A stretch of 47,067 nt of DNA from a virus (IMGVR_UViG_3300027906_000027:1-47067), one strand, 5' to 3'; counted from the first letter of the stretch, positions 8,470 through 17,344 are shown. Program-made: numbers and translations. Notes: a model not told the origin generated them from the sequence alone.

Positions 8470-9514
8470 TTAATGTTACCTCTGTAGCCGCTAAATCTAG
8501 CGGGAAATTGTGTGCATTTCTTTCGTGCATTACTTCCATACCTAAGTCGGCACGGTTAAGTACGTCAGCCCATGTAGGGATGGTTCTTCCACCTGCATCA
8601 ACAACGGACTGGTTAAAGTTAAAGCCGTTGAGATTAAAAGCCATAGTGGAGACTCCCATAGCGGTAAGCCATATGCAAGTGACGGGCCAAGCAGCCAAGA
8701 AGAAATGTAAACTACGGCTATTATTAAAGCTAGCATACTGGAATATGAGTCTCCCAAAGTAGCCATGAGCCGCAACAATGTTATACGTTTCTTCCTCTTG
8801 ACCGAATTTATATCCATAGTTCTGAGAATCTAATCCAGTTGTTTCACGGATTAATGATGATGTAACAAGGCTCCCATGCATTGCAGCAAACAAGGCACCT
8901 CCAAACACACCTGCTACTCCGAGCATGTGGAAGGGATGCATTAATATGTTGTGCTCTGCTTGGAAGACAAACATGAAATTAAACGTACCCGATATACCTA
9001 AAGGCATACCATCAGAGAATGAACCCTGACCGAATGGGTAGACTAGAAATACAGCAAATGCCGCTGCAACTGGAGCCGAATATGCTACACATATCCAAGG
9101 TCTCATTCCTAATCTATAACTAAGTTCCCATTGCCGTCCCAGATATGCTGAGATACCGATGAGAAAGTGGAATACAATAAGTTGATATGGTCCTCCGTTA
9201 TATAACCACTCATCGAGGGTTGCAGCTTCCCAGATTGGGTAGAAGTGAAGACCGATTGCGTTGCTTGACGGGACGATAGCCCCTGAGATGATGTTGTTTC
9301 CATAGAGTAAAGAACCAGCGACAGGTTCACGGATACCGTCAATGTCAACTGGAGGAGCTGCGATAAACGCAATAATAAAACATGTTGTTGCGGCTAGTAA
9401 GCAAGGTATCATCAGCACACCGAACCACCCCACGTAGAGGCGGTTGTTTGTGCTTGTTACCCACTCACAAAACCTATCCCAATTAGAGGATTGATTAAGA
9501 GTAAGTGTTGACAT
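8462..9514 (-). CDS. psbA: Photosystem II D1 protein
   Basis: 350 residues with full D1 identity: [20 protein letters not shown] near the N-terminus, five transmembrane helices, [15 protein letters not shown], the [15 protein letters not shown] helix with the chlorophyll/iron-binding His, [19 protein letters not shown] at the QB site, and the oxygen-evolving ligands in [17 protein letters not shown]. The mature C-terminal Ala is followed by a short tail (TEVTLNA), shorter than in host D1, which still leaves a CtpA-type processing site. The N-terminus is about two residues shorter than host forms. The phage copy replaces photodamaged host D1 so electron transport continues during infection. 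The start shares a base with the hli stop. There is no intron or frameshift; the gene looks functional. Confidence 0.99.
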   Translation of the reverse strand: MSTLTLNQSSNWDRFCEWVTSTNNRLYVGWFGVLMIPCLLAATTCFIIAFIAAPPVDIDGIREPVAGSLLYGNNIISGAIVPSSNAIGLHFYPIWEAATLDEWLYNGGPYQLIVFHFLIGISAYLGRQWELSYRLGMRPWICVAYSAPVAAAFAVFLVYPFGQGSFSDGMPLGISGTFNFMFVFQAEHNILMHPFHMLGVAGVFGGALFAAMHGSLVTSSLIRETTGLDSQNYGYKFGQEEETYNIVAAHGYFGRLIFQYASFNNSRSLHFFLAAWPVTCIWLTAMGVSTMAFNLNGFNFNQSVVDAGGRTIPTWADVLNRADLGMEVMHERNAHNFPLDLAATEVTLNA

Positions 9515-9705
9515 TAAAATACACCAGGAATAATCTGGCCTGTGAATATGTAGGCACCTAGTAAAGCTGTGAATCCTATCATAGCTAATTGCCCATTAGT
9601 GCGTTCAGCTGTTATAAAATAAGATTCTTCTTCAGGAGTTCTTGCTTTTGTTTCTTTAGCAAGAATGTTTTGCTTTCCGTATTCTGTAGTAACAGTCATT
9701 GACAT
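9514..9705 (-). CDS. hli: High-light-inducible protein
   Basis: 63 residues with one transmembrane helix carrying the chlorophyll a/b-binding signature [13 protein letters not shown] (ExxNGxxAMIGF, where Glu and Asn bind pigment), followed by [16 protein letters not shown]. HLIPs act in the thylakoid membrane, binding pigment and protecting or assisting photosystem II. Placement directly before psbA with a TAATG junction makes a two-gene photosynthesis cassette under late/capsid control. Derived from the cyanobacterial host lineage. The N-terminal 35 residues are soluble and phage-variable. Confidence 0.97.
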   Translation of the reverse strand: MSMTVTTEYGKQNILAKETKARTPEEESYFITAERTNGQLAMIGFTALLGAYIFTGQIIPGVF

Positions 9706-9721
9706 AAAATAAGAGTTCAGG

Positions 9722-9750
9722 GTGGCGAGGATGATCAGTCAGGTCGCCAC
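9722..9750 (-). promoter_or_regulatory. Hairpin in the scaffold-hli intergenic region
   Basis: The 7-bp arms gtggcga and tcgccac enclose a 15-base loop, 17 bases before the hli ATG at 9705. No U-run follows, so it is not an intrinsic terminator. Placement at the head of hli-psbA suggests an RNA-processing, stability or translation-control element. The rest of 9706-9826 is AT-rich with no ORF. Confidence 0.45.
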
Positions 9751-9826
9751 AAATACTAAATAAATGTATAAAGAAATATCTATAACCATACATACTCTAC
9801 CTAAATATGTTTCTAATGCATATAAT

Positions 9827-10687
9827 TTAGACATTCAAATTAGAACGTTCTATCTTTCTCTGAACATCTGCACGATAGGCTGGGTCTGTTTCATACTCAG
9901 GTTTATTCATATCCCTGACTACTTCAGCCATGCTTCTATAAGCATCACCAGCTACAGGTTTCTTACCAGTAACTATGTTAGAATCTCTACCTTCTGCTTC
10001 TTCCATTTGACCTACGAGTGCTTTGATTGCAAATTTAACAGCTGACTTATTACCAGTGGCTAGGACATCATCAAAAGATTCGATGTCATCTTTAGCTAGA
10101 TTCTCACTAGCCCACTTCATTAGGTCATTATAACCTGACTCACCACCAGCTAGACCTTTAAGGTCAGAGACTTCTGATTCAGATAGCTCAGGTTGAGCAG
10201 CTGCTTCTTCTATACCTACTTCTTGACGTACACCTTTAAGGTATGCATCAACAACAGTTTTATTTAAACCAGCTTCACCTAGTTGATTGTACATCTCTTC
10301 AGTAAGAGTACCATTATTCTCAGCAAAATGCTGATTCATTTGAAATGGATCTATCTCAGCTTTCTGAAATACATCACCAAGTTGATCGCCATATAATTCT
10401 TTAGCAGAATCGTAGTTTACACTACCATCTTCGGCATAGAACTTAGGTGTCTCTGTTGCCTCAGGCTCAGGTGTTGCTACTTCTTCAGTAGACTTACCTT
10501 CACCCATCTTTTTCTGAAGCTCTATATATGCACTCTCTAAGTCTTCTGCATTCTTATACTTACCAGCTAATAATTGTTCTTGTTCTTTCTGCATCTCCTG
10601 ACCGACAGCTAAAGTCTCAGAATCTCTGGCTTCAGCTTCAGCTAATGCTACTGGGTCATTAGATGGATCATAAGTTATCGTTGGCAT
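9827..10687 (-). CDS. Capsid scaffolding/assembly protein (gp9-like)
   Basis: 286 residues, very acidic and helix-rich (MPTITYDPSNDPVALAEAEA...), with Glu/Gln-rich coiled segments and a C-terminus ending YRADVQRKIERSNLNV. The basic C-terminal helix is the part that contacts the coat protein in T7-like scaffolds. It guides procapsid assembly and then leaves. The gene lies five bases after the portal gene and before the photosynthesis cassette and capsid. Composition, length and position all fit. Confidence 0.9.
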   Translation of the reverse strand: MPTITYDPSNDPVALAEAEARDSETLAVGQEMQKEQEQLLAGKYKNAEDLESAYIELQKKMGEGKSTEEVATPEPEATETPKFYAEDGSVNYDSAKELYGDQLGDVFQKAEIDPFQMNQHFAENNGTLTEEMYNQLGEAGLNKTVVDAYLKGVRQEVGIEEAAAQPELSESEVSDLKGLAGGESGYNDLMKWASENLAKDDIESFDDVLATGNKSAVKFAIKALVGQMEEAEGRDSNIVTGKKPVAGDAYRSMAEVVRDMNKPEYETDPAYRADVQRKIERSNLNV

Positions 10688-10692
10688 AGGTG

Positions 10693-12285
10693 CTATTGTA
10701 ATTGAGTTTGTAATTGAGCAGCAGCTTCACCAATATTCTCCGCTGCTTGTGGGTTCTTAGCGGGGTCTAGCATAGGAGCACTAGCAAGTTGACCAGCTTG
10801 ATCAGTTAATGACTGCATCTGCTGTGCCTGCATTGCTTGTTGTTCCTCAGCTTGGACATCTTGCATACTCTTAACTAGGTTAAGTACATCAATTCCTTGT
10901 GCAGCTGCGAGGCGTTTGATAGCTTCGTCAGGATTCAAGAACTTCATCAATGCCTCTGGTCCCATTGTTTGTGAGACTGTAGTTACAAATTGAACTAAAG
11001 CTTCACGATCTTGACCACGACCTAATGCATTAACACCAGCTACTATGGTAGGTCTGACTAGACCTTTAGGTAATGCTGGTATCTGTTTAGATTTGGTGAG
11101 TGTATGCATCTTTCTACTTAGGTATGGTATTAGAAACTCAGTAGTTAAGAGTGAGAATAAACCACCCAACTGTTGTTCTAATTCCATCTGTGTCATACGA
11201 ACTTCTTCCGCTGTAGTGCGTTCGCTTTGACGTACATTCAAGACAAGGAAAGCTTCTGCTAATCTCTTCTCTAACGTATTGACAAGCTCAAATGCTGTAC
11301 GGAAGTCAGCAGTTTTACCTACTTGTACTACTCCTATATCATCTGGCCTTCCCTGAATGATAGCACCATTCCCTGCTTGTGCTAGGCTCTGAGGCTTAGT
11401 CACACTGCTGGGGGATACTGTGAAGATTACTTTAGCTGCTGCTGCGCTACCTTCCACGAGGGCTTGCATCAATGCTTCAAGAGACTTGAGGTCACCAAGG
11501 AACTCTTCTACTCTTGAACGTCCGTAGTCTTCTCCATCAACAGTTACAAACCTGAGGGGGAGCCAAGGACTCTTATCCTTTGGAGCTTTACCGTAGCTGT
11601 CAGGTAATCGTATGTCATCAGCTTCCTGATACCAAGTCCAGCCTGTACCTTTACGTTTAACACAAGTGTAGACATCAACATCTTTAGTGCCGTTGGCTCC
11701 ACTGTCATCTACTGGGCTGTTAGGTTTCTTAGCTGTCTTAGCCGCAAACTGTTCTCCTAATAGTTCCCTATTAATTTTTTCACGAGTTACAATTTCCGTA
11801 ACTGATCCATTACCATCCCTCTCTACTACATAACGGTTCAAAGGATACATCTTTAAACCTTCTGGTCCCATATAAACTAACGCATTACCTGTCACTACCA
11901 AGTGCTTGATAGCAGAAAAGATTTGAACACGATCAGTAGAGGCAGCAATGCTGTCCATAATCATTCGTTCAACCTTTGCAAAACTAAGATCTAATTCACT
12001 CTTGGCTTCAGCTGGTATCTCAACTCCAAGTTTAGAATCATCTAATTGAAGTTTGAAGAAGCTAGTCGAGGGAGGGAGTAAACCTAACATAAGTTTTGAA
12101 CTTAATGTGGTAACTCCCTTAGCCCCTATTGATTGCCAAGGTGTTTTTAATTTAGTATAATTTGCAGTGACATCTTCTTGTGTAAGAAGAGATGGTATAG
12201 TTAATTGAGCACATTCGATTGCAATATCAAGGAAGGCATTACGATTACTTGTTAGTTCATGGTAACGTTGCCTTGCGCTTTTCAT
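10693..12285 (-). CDS. Portal / head-tail connector protein (gp8-like)
   Basis: 530 residues (MKSARQRYHELTSNRNAFLD...), the same size as T7 gp8. Typical features are the N-terminal helix with RQRYHEL, WQSIGAKGVTTLSSKLMLGLLPP, the segment SERTTAEEVRMTQMELEQQLGG, and a Gln/Ala-rich C-terminus. The dodecamer is the DNA entry/exit channel, docking the terminase during packaging and tail tube A afterwards. The start forms TAATG with the upstream 99-residue gene. Confidence 0.96.
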   Translation of the reverse strand: MKSARQRYHELTSNRNAFLDIAIECAQLTIPSLLTQEDVTANYTKLKTPWQSIGAKGVTTLSSKLMLGLLPPSTSFFKLQLDDSKLGVEIPAEAKSELDLSFAKVERMIMDSIAASTDRVQIFSAIKHLVVTGNALVYMGPEGLKMYPLNRYVVERDGNGSVTEIVTREKINRELLGEQFAAKTAKKPNSPVDDSGANGTKDVDVYTCVKRKGTGWTWYQEADDIRLPDSYGKAPKDKSPWLPLRFVTVDGEDYGRSRVEEFLGDLKSLEALMQALVEGSAAAAKVIFTVSPSSVTKPQSLAQAGNGAIIQGRPDDIGVVQVGKTADFRTAFELVNTLEKRLAEAFLVLNVRQSERTTAEEVRMTQMELEQQLGGLFSLLTTEFLIPYLSRKMHTLTKSKQIPALPKGLVRPTIVAGVNALGRGQDREALVQFVTTVSQTMGPEALMKFLNPDEAIKRLAAAQGIDVLNLVKSMQDVQAEEQQAMQAQQMQSLTDQAGQLASAPMLDPAKNPQAAENIGEAAAQLQTQLQ

Positions 12286-12584
12286 TAGTATGTCTTGTTA
12301 GCTCCAGTGTTGATACCTTGCATTGTTCCTGGACCAGCTGTGCCAGTACCAGCAGCATTCTTGGTAGATAATTGAGTGGTACCTTTAGATTTAGATTTCT
12401 TCGTTTTTTTCTGAGCTACTATTTTTGTTTTCTTTTTAGTAGTATCAGCTGGTGTTGGTGTAGGTGTTGCAGGGAGATCTGCTTTAACTTCTTCTATTGG
12501 AGGTGCGATAGGAGGTGGGTCGTTTGGTCTAACGTCAGGCAAGTCAGGAGCCTTAGGTGTTCTAAATAAATTTCCTAAACACAT
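12285..12584 (-). CDS. Pro- and Lys-rich small protein (99 aa), unknown
   Basis: 99 residues: MCLGNLFRTPKAPDLPDVRP, then a proline-rich half (DPPPIAPPIEE), a Pro-Thr repeat (PATPTPTPADTTKKK), a Lys cluster (KKTKKSKSKG) and a Gly/Thr-rich end. It looks disordered. It directly precedes and is coupled to the portal gene. Proteins with an MCLGxLF-type start occur upstream of portals in other marine T7-like phages; I know no function. It could be a minor virion or assembly factor. Confidence 0.7.
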   Translation of the reverse strand: MCLGNLFRTPKAPDLPDVRPNDPPPIAPPIEEVKADLPATPTPTPADTTKKKTKIVAQKKTKKSKSKGTTQLSTKNAAGTGTAGPGTMQGINTGANKTY

Positions 12585-12586
12585 TG

Positions 12587-12766
12587 TTAATCTTGTAGTT
12601 GTTGTTTTAATAACTTTATTATTGATATCTGACCTGCTCGATAAGAGATCTGTTTAGGATCTAAGTTATGATCAGGAAATTTATCAGGAAAACGTTGTTC
12701 TAAATCCTCTACAATACGCTCTAGTCTTCCCCAATCAAGCGTACTTTGGGAGGTTTGTATTTGCAT
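12587..12766 (-). CDS. Small hypothetical protein (59 aa)
   Basis: 59 residues from the ATG at 12766 (MQIQTSQSTLDWGRLERIVE...). An in-frame TTG at 12772 adds two residues. It overlaps the end of nrdB by 32 bases and stops two bases before the next gene. The sequence is amphipathic helix (LERIVEDLEQRF, GQISIIKLLKQQLQD) with no membrane segment. It sits between nucleotide metabolism and structural genes. No family recognised. Confidence 0.6.
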   Translation of the reverse strand: MQIQTSQSTLDWGRLERIVEDLEQRFPDKFPDHNLDPKQISYRAGQISIIKLLKQQLQD

Positions 12767-13454
12767 GTTCAAAAAATGCGGGCATTCTAGCTCTCTTGGT
12801 GTCAGAAAGTTCGGGTGCTTTGCCTTCGTACATTAACCGATCACTAGTATCGGTCCAAAATTTTCTGTCTAAATATTTGTCCTGAGTATTTCTACCTAGA
12901 GGCTCAAAGATCCAATTGACAGTGGCCTTCCTAAGTTTATCCAGAGAAGCAGAAGGGCGTAGCCCCATATCATGACAAACAAGAGAATTACATCCAACGT
13001 GGATCTGTTCGTCTCGGCTGATGTCTGCCGATACTGTCCGTAGACCAGCATCACCAGTAAACCTAAAGAAAGGGAGTAGAACAAAGAAGATTGCACGTTC
13101 AGCTACCAAGGCTTTAAGTATTTCATGGTCAGGATGAGCCATCCAAGCATCCCTTAATCGGAATGCCTCGGCTTCAGCCTTTTCATCAACGCCATGAGCG
13201 TTAGTTATATAACCAAGGGCAAGATCATGGTTGATCTCATCCTTTACGTTTGATTCGAGGAGATCCCTTGCAGATGAGGGAACCTCCTTTCCAAGTGTCT
13301 CTGTAATCCAGTCACCCACAGGTATTTCCATGTGGCGTATTGAGAGAGCACGGAAGATGGTCTCTTCTGCTCCCTCTTTAAACTTTCCAGCTGTTGTTTG
13401 GACTGGAGACCATTTTCTTTTCCTTGCGAGGAGTTTATCATAAGGTGTTTTCAT
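12735..13454 (-). CDS. nrdB: Ribonucleotide reductase small (radical) subunit, atypical
   Basis: 239 residues from the ATG at 13454, which forms ATGA with the nrdA stop. Ferritin-like NrdB motifs are visible: KDEINHD (ExxH), the VAERAIFF glutamate and RDEQIHVG (ExxH), the usual metal ligands. Four residues after the first His, where the radical Tyr normally lies, there is Leu (EINHDLAL). The first acidic ligand is not clear. At 239 residues it is much shorter than bacterial NrdB (about 350-375). Published re-annotation of the P-SSP7 RNR moved it to class I with a divergent NrdB, which fits this gene pair. It should supply the radical to NrdA. The cofactor chemistry is inference. Confidence 0.87.
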   Translation of the reverse strand: MKTPYDKLLARKRKWSPVQTTAGKFKEGAEETIFRALSIRHMEIPVGDWITETLGKEVPSSARDLLESNVKDEINHDLALGYITNAHGVDEKAEAEAFRLRDAWMAHPDHEILKALVAERAIFFVLLPFFRFTGDAGLRTVSADISRDEQIHVGCNSLVCHDMGLRPSASLDKLRKATVNWIFEPLGRNTQDKYLDRKFWTDTSDRLMYEGKAPELSDTKRARMPAFFEHANTNLPKYA

Positions 13455-14821
13455 TCTTGACAATCACATTGAGGGGGTTCAATAATCCCCTTCAAATAAT
13501 CTTCGACATCTTCTTCATCTAATGCTGCATACGCATTGCTTTTATCTTGTGTGTCTCCCATTACCTGAAGGCTGTAGTAGAGGGAGGTTTGGGGCGAAGC
13601 CAACCACTCTTCCACGAAGCCATCGTTGTATTGTACAACATCGCTCCAGCTATTAAACGAATAGCCGTGAAGAAGTCCCGTATTGTTGAGCATTATCATT
13701 ATGCCGTCTGCTACACGCCTGTATGCGTCCCAGCCAACTTCCGAAGCGATCTCAACATCGCCATAATCATAAGATTTTACCCCGAACGTACCGCTGTCAC
13801 GGTCTACAGTCCGAGCAATTGGTGGTGCAATTTCTGGACAGGATGTGAATCCATCTTTATCTTTTGTATTATAGGAACAAGAAGCAGTAGGAGCAATAGC
13901 AAAAGCTCTCTCCATTTTATGATAATGAGCAACCTTAGCTGCACCGTTAATAGCATCTCTTAATGTACTAGCTATAATACCAGCAGTTCCTTGACTTATA
14001 TTATTATTATTAATTTGATGCAATGCTTCACCAAATTCTTTGTAAGTTACTTTGTATCTTCGTAAGAGGTTGGCGAGTCCGAGCATTCCCAGCCCGACTT
14101 GCCTATCGTTTTCTTGGAGCAGATACTCTCCAGTCCTTCCAACACCTGTTCGGCTATGAAGGTTGCACAACTCGGACATACCTGTAGTGAAAGCCGTTTG
14201 TAAGCTGCTGAGTTCACAGGCACCGAGACTGACATGTTCGAGCAAGCACGTTCCACGTGAGCGCAAGTATACTTCAAGACAGACGTTTCCATAGATACGC
14301 TTCCCATTAGAGTCATGTTTAATTTTATTTAACCATATGTCACCAGATTTGATGCCATATATTATTGCTTCCCGTGTATTCGGGTCAGTATTTTTCCATT
14401 TTTCATCATCAAGGTTGACACACCGCTTGATCCACGGGAGTTCAGATCTAGGAGTAGTAATGAACTCGATAAGATCAGGATGGTCGATGTCCAGATGACA
14501 CACAACCGCACCATTTTTGTAGATGCCTCCTCTTCTTAATGTTTCGTTGAGGACTGAGTATATTTTTGCAAACGAGATTGGGCCGCTTGCAACAAGACCC
14601 TTGCCGTTCTCAGTTCCTTTGGGTCTAAGGTTGGATAAGTGGACCGCCACTCCTGCTCCATAGCGGAGAGCATGTGACACAAAACGCCAAGATTTTTCAA
14701 TGCCATCTTCTCCCTCCATACTGTCCTGTACTACAAATACAGTACAGGATACAGGTAATCTTCCTTCTGGATTATCCATCCAGTTTTGGACTCTTCCAGT
14801 CCTAGCGATCATGTTGTTCAT
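13451..14821 (-). CDS. nrdA: Ribonucleotide reductase large (catalytic) subunit, class I-like, short
   Basis: 456 residues, lacking the N-terminal ATP-cone and much of the N-terminal region of host enzymes. Catalytic landmarks are present: PVSCTVF (active-site Cys), YGNVCLEV (finger-loop N-x-C-x-E), GTCLLEHVSLG (second redox Cys), TSLYYSLQV (the Tyr-Tyr radical-transfer pair of class I), and a C-terminal CDC motif for re-reduction. It makes dNDPs/dNTPs from ribonucleotides for phage DNA. Loss of the cone suggests no dATP shut-off. It is coupled by overlap to mazG upstream and nrdB downstream. Class I rather than B12-dependent class II is supported by the YY pair and the adjacent NrdB-like gene. 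Confidence 0.93.
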   Translation of the reverse strand: MNNMIARTGRVQNWMDNPEGRLPVSCTVFVVQDSMEGEDGIEKSWRFVSHALRYGAGVAVHLSNLRPKGTENGKGLVASGPISFAKIYSVLNETLRRGGIYKNGAVVCHLDIDHPDLIEFITTPRSELPWIKRCVNLDDEKWKNTDPNTREAIIYGIKSGDIWLNKIKHDSNGKRIYGNVCLEVYLRSRGTCLLEHVSLGACELSSLQTAFTTGMSELCNLHSRTGVGRTGEYLLQENDRQVGLGMLGLANLLRRYKVTYKEFGEALHQINNNNISQGTAGIIASTLRDAINGAAKVAHYHKMERAFAIAPTASCSYNTKDKDGFTSCPEIAPPIARTVDRDSGTFGVKSYDYGDVEIASEVGWDAYRRVADGIMIMLNNTGLLHGYSFNSWSDVVQYNDGFVEEWLASPQTSLYYSLQVMGDTQDKSNAYAALDEEDVEDYLKGIIEPPQCDCQE

Positions 14822-15207
14822 TAAACTAAATCTTTTAAGTTAGGTAAATAATAGTTTGGACCCTTTAATACCTTACCATCTTGTCGGTATATTGGTTTTC
14901 CATTTTCATCTAGCTTGCTCATATTACTTCTATGAACACGCTTGTAAGCTTCATCTAAATCCCATCCAAAACATGCTGCCATTTGATGACAAACATAGAC
15001 AAGATCAGTAAGCTCTTTTAATAAATGCTCTTTTGCTACAGGATGTTTAACATCCCATAACATTTCACGGGCTGCTTCAAGAAGCTCTCTGTGTTCTTCA
15101 CTGATCAGCCCTATTTGCAAGTTGAGAGACCCACGCTCCAGTGATCCTTCCAGATTGAAAGCTTTTCGGAATTCGTATGCGCTCTTTGAGTAAGTGCTCT
15201 TTCTCAT
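14821..15207 (-). CDS. MazG-superfamily nucleotide pyrophosphohydrolase-like protein
   Basis: 128 residues with the all-alpha NTP-PPase pattern: LISEEHRELLEA (ExxE) followed about 26 residues later by HLLKELTDLVYV (ExxD), the Mg2+-binding acidic residues. These enzymes hydrolyse (d)NTPs or related alarmones to monophosphates. It sits beside RNR and DUF3310, implying nucleotide-pool control. The start overlaps the DUF3310 gene by 110 bases in another frame; the stop shares a base with nrdA. Substrate unknown; similarity to cellular MazG is only at motif level. Confidence 0.82.
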   Translation of the reverse strand: MRKSTYSKSAYEFRKAFNLEGSLERGSLNLQIGLISEEHRELLEAAREMLWDVKHPVAKEHLLKELTDLVYVCHQMAACFGWDLDEAYKRVHRSNMSKLDENGKPIYRQDGKVLKGPNYYLPNLKDLV

Positions 15208-15391
15208 TAGTTAAGTAGTGGATAGCTTTTTCTAGGTCTGTAATAGGATCATCCTTATGACCAGCACGGCATACATATTTAATAGCATTACCGAGGTGAT
15301 AGTTGAGTTGCTGATCTCTAATAAAATCCCATACTTCTATGGAACCCCGTTTATAATACTGGGGTCCATAGGATTGGTTCGTTTCGGTCAT
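15098..15391 (-). CDS. DUF3310-family protein
   Basis: 97 residues from the ATG at 15391; an upstream TTG at 15397 is possible. The core YYKRGSIEVWDFIRDQQLNY... with GNAIKYVCRAGHKDD and TDLEKAIHYL matches the phage DUF3310 family (short helical proteins, sometimes called nucleotide kinase-like). The C-terminal 36 or so residues overlap the mazG-like gene and are probably variable. It lies in the nucleotide/replication block after the 5' exonuclease. Biochemical function unproven. Confidence 0.85.
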   Translation of the reverse strand: MTETNQSYGPQYYKRGSIEVWDFIRDQQLNYHLGNAIKYVCRAGHKDDPITDLEKAIHYLTNEKEHLLKERIRIPKSFQSGRITGAWVSQLANRADQ

Positions 15392-16076
15392 AATCAAAGT
15401 CAGTATGTTGTAGGATCTTAGCTAACCGTGCATTAAGTAGAGCGTCATCGTCTGATAACCCTCGCTCTTTAAATGCTTGACAAATAGCACCCCATTTATT
15501 ATCAGGGTTTTTATTTAACAATTCGGTGGCACGTTTGATTCCGATTCCTGGGCATCCACCGTAACCGTCAGTTGGGTCGCCTGAAATTGATTGGATTAGA
15601 TGCCAATCATCTCCATCTTCTTTTGTAATTTCTACAACATCATCCGTTAGGTTCCATAGATTTCCTGGGATCTGACGCATATCTTTATCTGGGCTGACGA
15701 GTATGTTGTCAACACTAGGGAATTGAGTGGCATCCATTCCGAGTGCATCATCAGCTTCCAACCCATCCCTTAGGACAAAGTTGTAATTTTCTTTACAATG
15801 GTTGAGCAAGCGTTTATATCCTAGAGGCTTACGCCTAAGTCTATGACCCTTGTAATCGGCACAAATTTTCTTCCTAAAATTCTTAGGACTAGAAAAGTAT
15901 AGTACAAATTCATCATCAAACATTGCCTTTGTGACCTTTTTTAACTCTCGTTCAAAGATTTTAAGGACTTGGCTAAAATTAGATTGAGCAATGATAACAT
16001 CATCACCAAAATCTATACCTTCCTCAGCAGCTTGAGCCGATTTATAAGCTAAAAAGTCGCAGTCAATCAATAACAT
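15351..16076 (-). CDS. T7 gp6-like 5'-3' exonuclease (FEN-type)
   Basis: 241 residues from the ATG at 16076, which overlaps the polymerase stop as TAATG; an upstream start at 16094 would add six residues. Motifs: LIDCDFLAYKSA (first Asp), FVLYFSSPKNFRKKICADYKGHR, GLEADDALGM, NILVSPDKDMRQIPG and GDPTDGYGGCPGIGIKRATELL (helix-hairpin-helix). These are the divalent-metal Asp clusters and DNA-binding helices of 5' nucleases. It removes RNA primers and degrades host DNA for recycling, with the adjacent RNR and MazG. No domain appears to be missing. Confidence 0.93.
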   Translation of the reverse strand: MLLIDCDFLAYKSAQAAEEGIDFGDDVIIAQSNFSQVLKIFERELKKVTKAMFDDEFVLYFSSPKNFRKKICADYKGHRLRRKPLGYKRLLNHCKENYNFVLRDGLEADDALGMDATQFPSVDNILVSPDKDMRQIPGNLWNLTDDVVEITKEDGDDWHLIQSISGDPTDGYGGCPGIGIKRATELLNKNPDNKWGAICQAFKERGLSDDDALLNARLAKILQHTDFDYDRNEPILWTPVL

Positions 16077-17344
16077 TAATGTACCTCTGCCCAATTGTCG
16101 CCTATGTTAGCGTCAGCGGCAATCGGGATTCGTAATTTATAATATTCACCAGCTTGTGCTGCTGCAAATTTACATGCAAAAGCAACGTACTTAGCTGATG
16201 ATGGTGGCGCACCAAACACTTGCTCATCATGTACAAAGGCGTACCTTTCATGAGGATAAAGTGTGCTGTTTAAAACTTCACTAGTACATATGCACCAACG
16301 CTTTGCGATTACCGCTGCCGATGCTTGTAAGAGATAGTTGAGGGACTTGTGCCCTTTGTCAACGCTGATATTACGACTGTCGATGGCACGGATGCTACCG
16401 CTTTCAGATACTCTTTTGGTAGCCTCAACAAGATCACTAAGACCAGGAATGGCTTCCATATAAGCTTTCCGTATTTCGGCCCCCTTCTTCTTAGCAGCCT
16501 CAGGGGATAAGAGGTTGTCATAGGATAAACCAATTTTCTGGTTGCCAGCACCGTATAGAAAGGCATAGGTAATAGTTTTGACCTGCCTTCTGGTAACTCC
16601 GATCTTGTCTGCATTGACTTGGTGGATGTCTCCATTAAGTAATATGTCTGCATACCTACCTTCATCGTAACGAGCTAGGTAATGTGCAAACATGCGTAGT
16701 TCTATCCCTGCAAGGTCACTGTCAACCAGTTTCCAGCCAGGTTTTGTAATAAAAAGTTCCCTACAATCAGCATCGCTACTGACTTGGGCAATATTGGGAG
16801 TAGCGTGAGCCATTCGGTGTGTAGCTGCTCCAATAAAACAGGAGTGGTGAAGCCTGCCATCCTTGACTAACTTCAACCATGCATTACTGCCTTGCGACAA
16901 CATTCCGAGCTTCTTTTGGATAATCAGAATCTCAAGGAATAGTAATGATTCGTTTGTATTGATTTCCTTCAGGACAGTTTCATCAATAACTGCTTTACCT
17001 GTAGGAGTTTTTTTAATTGGTGTCCAACCTTGAAAGGTTTTAAACCACCAAGCAATATGTTCTCGACTACTAGGATTAAAATCCTTAAGCCGTTGCATTT
17101 CTGCACCTTTAACATAACCTTGGTTTTTGTTATCACGTTTTGGTGTGAATAGATTACCAGGCACTGCCCAGCATATCTTCTGTGTGGCCTCTCTAAGCTC
17201 CTCTAAGCGTGTTAAAAGAGTGTTCTCTAGTGCTTGGGCTTTCTTAACATCCAAAGGCCATCCAACCCGTTTTTGGTCCTGCATCATCTCAGCAATGCGA
17301 TGCTCTAAGATGAGGGGTTCAGGTATTTTTGGAAATGTTCCCAT
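16076..17344 (-). CDS. DNA polymerase (family A), polymerase domain ORF
   Basis: 422 residues with family-A motifs: A (LVDSDLAGIELRMFAHYLAR), B (RRQVKTITYAFLYGAG) and C (YAFVHDEQVFG), containing the two metal Asp residues and the O-helix Lys/Tyr. It corresponds to T7 gp5 from the start of the polymerase region. The exonuclease half is a separate upstream ORF in another frame overlapping by 40 bases. The ATG at 17344 has no Shine-Dalgarno, so expression probably relies on coupling or on -1 frameshifting from the exonuclease ORF. Compared with T7 the thumb is short. Whether the halves associate as two chains is inference. Confidence 0.95.
   Translation of the reverse strand: MGTFPKIPEPLILEHRIAEMMQDQKRVGWPLDVKKAQALENTLLTRLEELREATQKICWAVPGNLFTPKRDNKNQGYVKGAEMQRLKDFNPSSREHIAWWFKTFQGWTPIKKTPTGKAVIDETVLKEINTNESLLFLEILIIQKKLGMLSQGSNAWLKLVKDGRLHHSCFIGAATHRMAHATPNIAQVSSDADCRELFITKPGWKLVDSDLAGIELRMFAHYLARYDEGRYADILLNGDIHQVNADKIGVTRRQVKTITYAFLYGAGNQKIGLSYDNLLSPEAAKKKGAEIRKAYMEAIPGLSDLVEATKRVSESGSIRAIDSRNISVDKGHKSLNYLLQASAAVIAKRWCICTSEVLNSTLYPHERYAFVHDEQVFGAPPSSAKYVAFACKFAAAQAGEYYKLRIPIAADANIGDNWAEVH

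Noticed and set aside
8457-8762. Plus-strand frames over psbA and other genes (also 29470-29883, 13547-13963, 35131-35550)
   Set aside because: All lie opposite well-supported minus-strand genes and have shadow-like composition with no motif or coupling.
17308-17325. Canonical -1 slippery heptamer in the polymerase overlap
   Set aside because: The sequence CCAAAAAT does not fit X-XXY-YYZ in the zero frame and no clear downstream pseudoknot was visible; kept only as a possibility.
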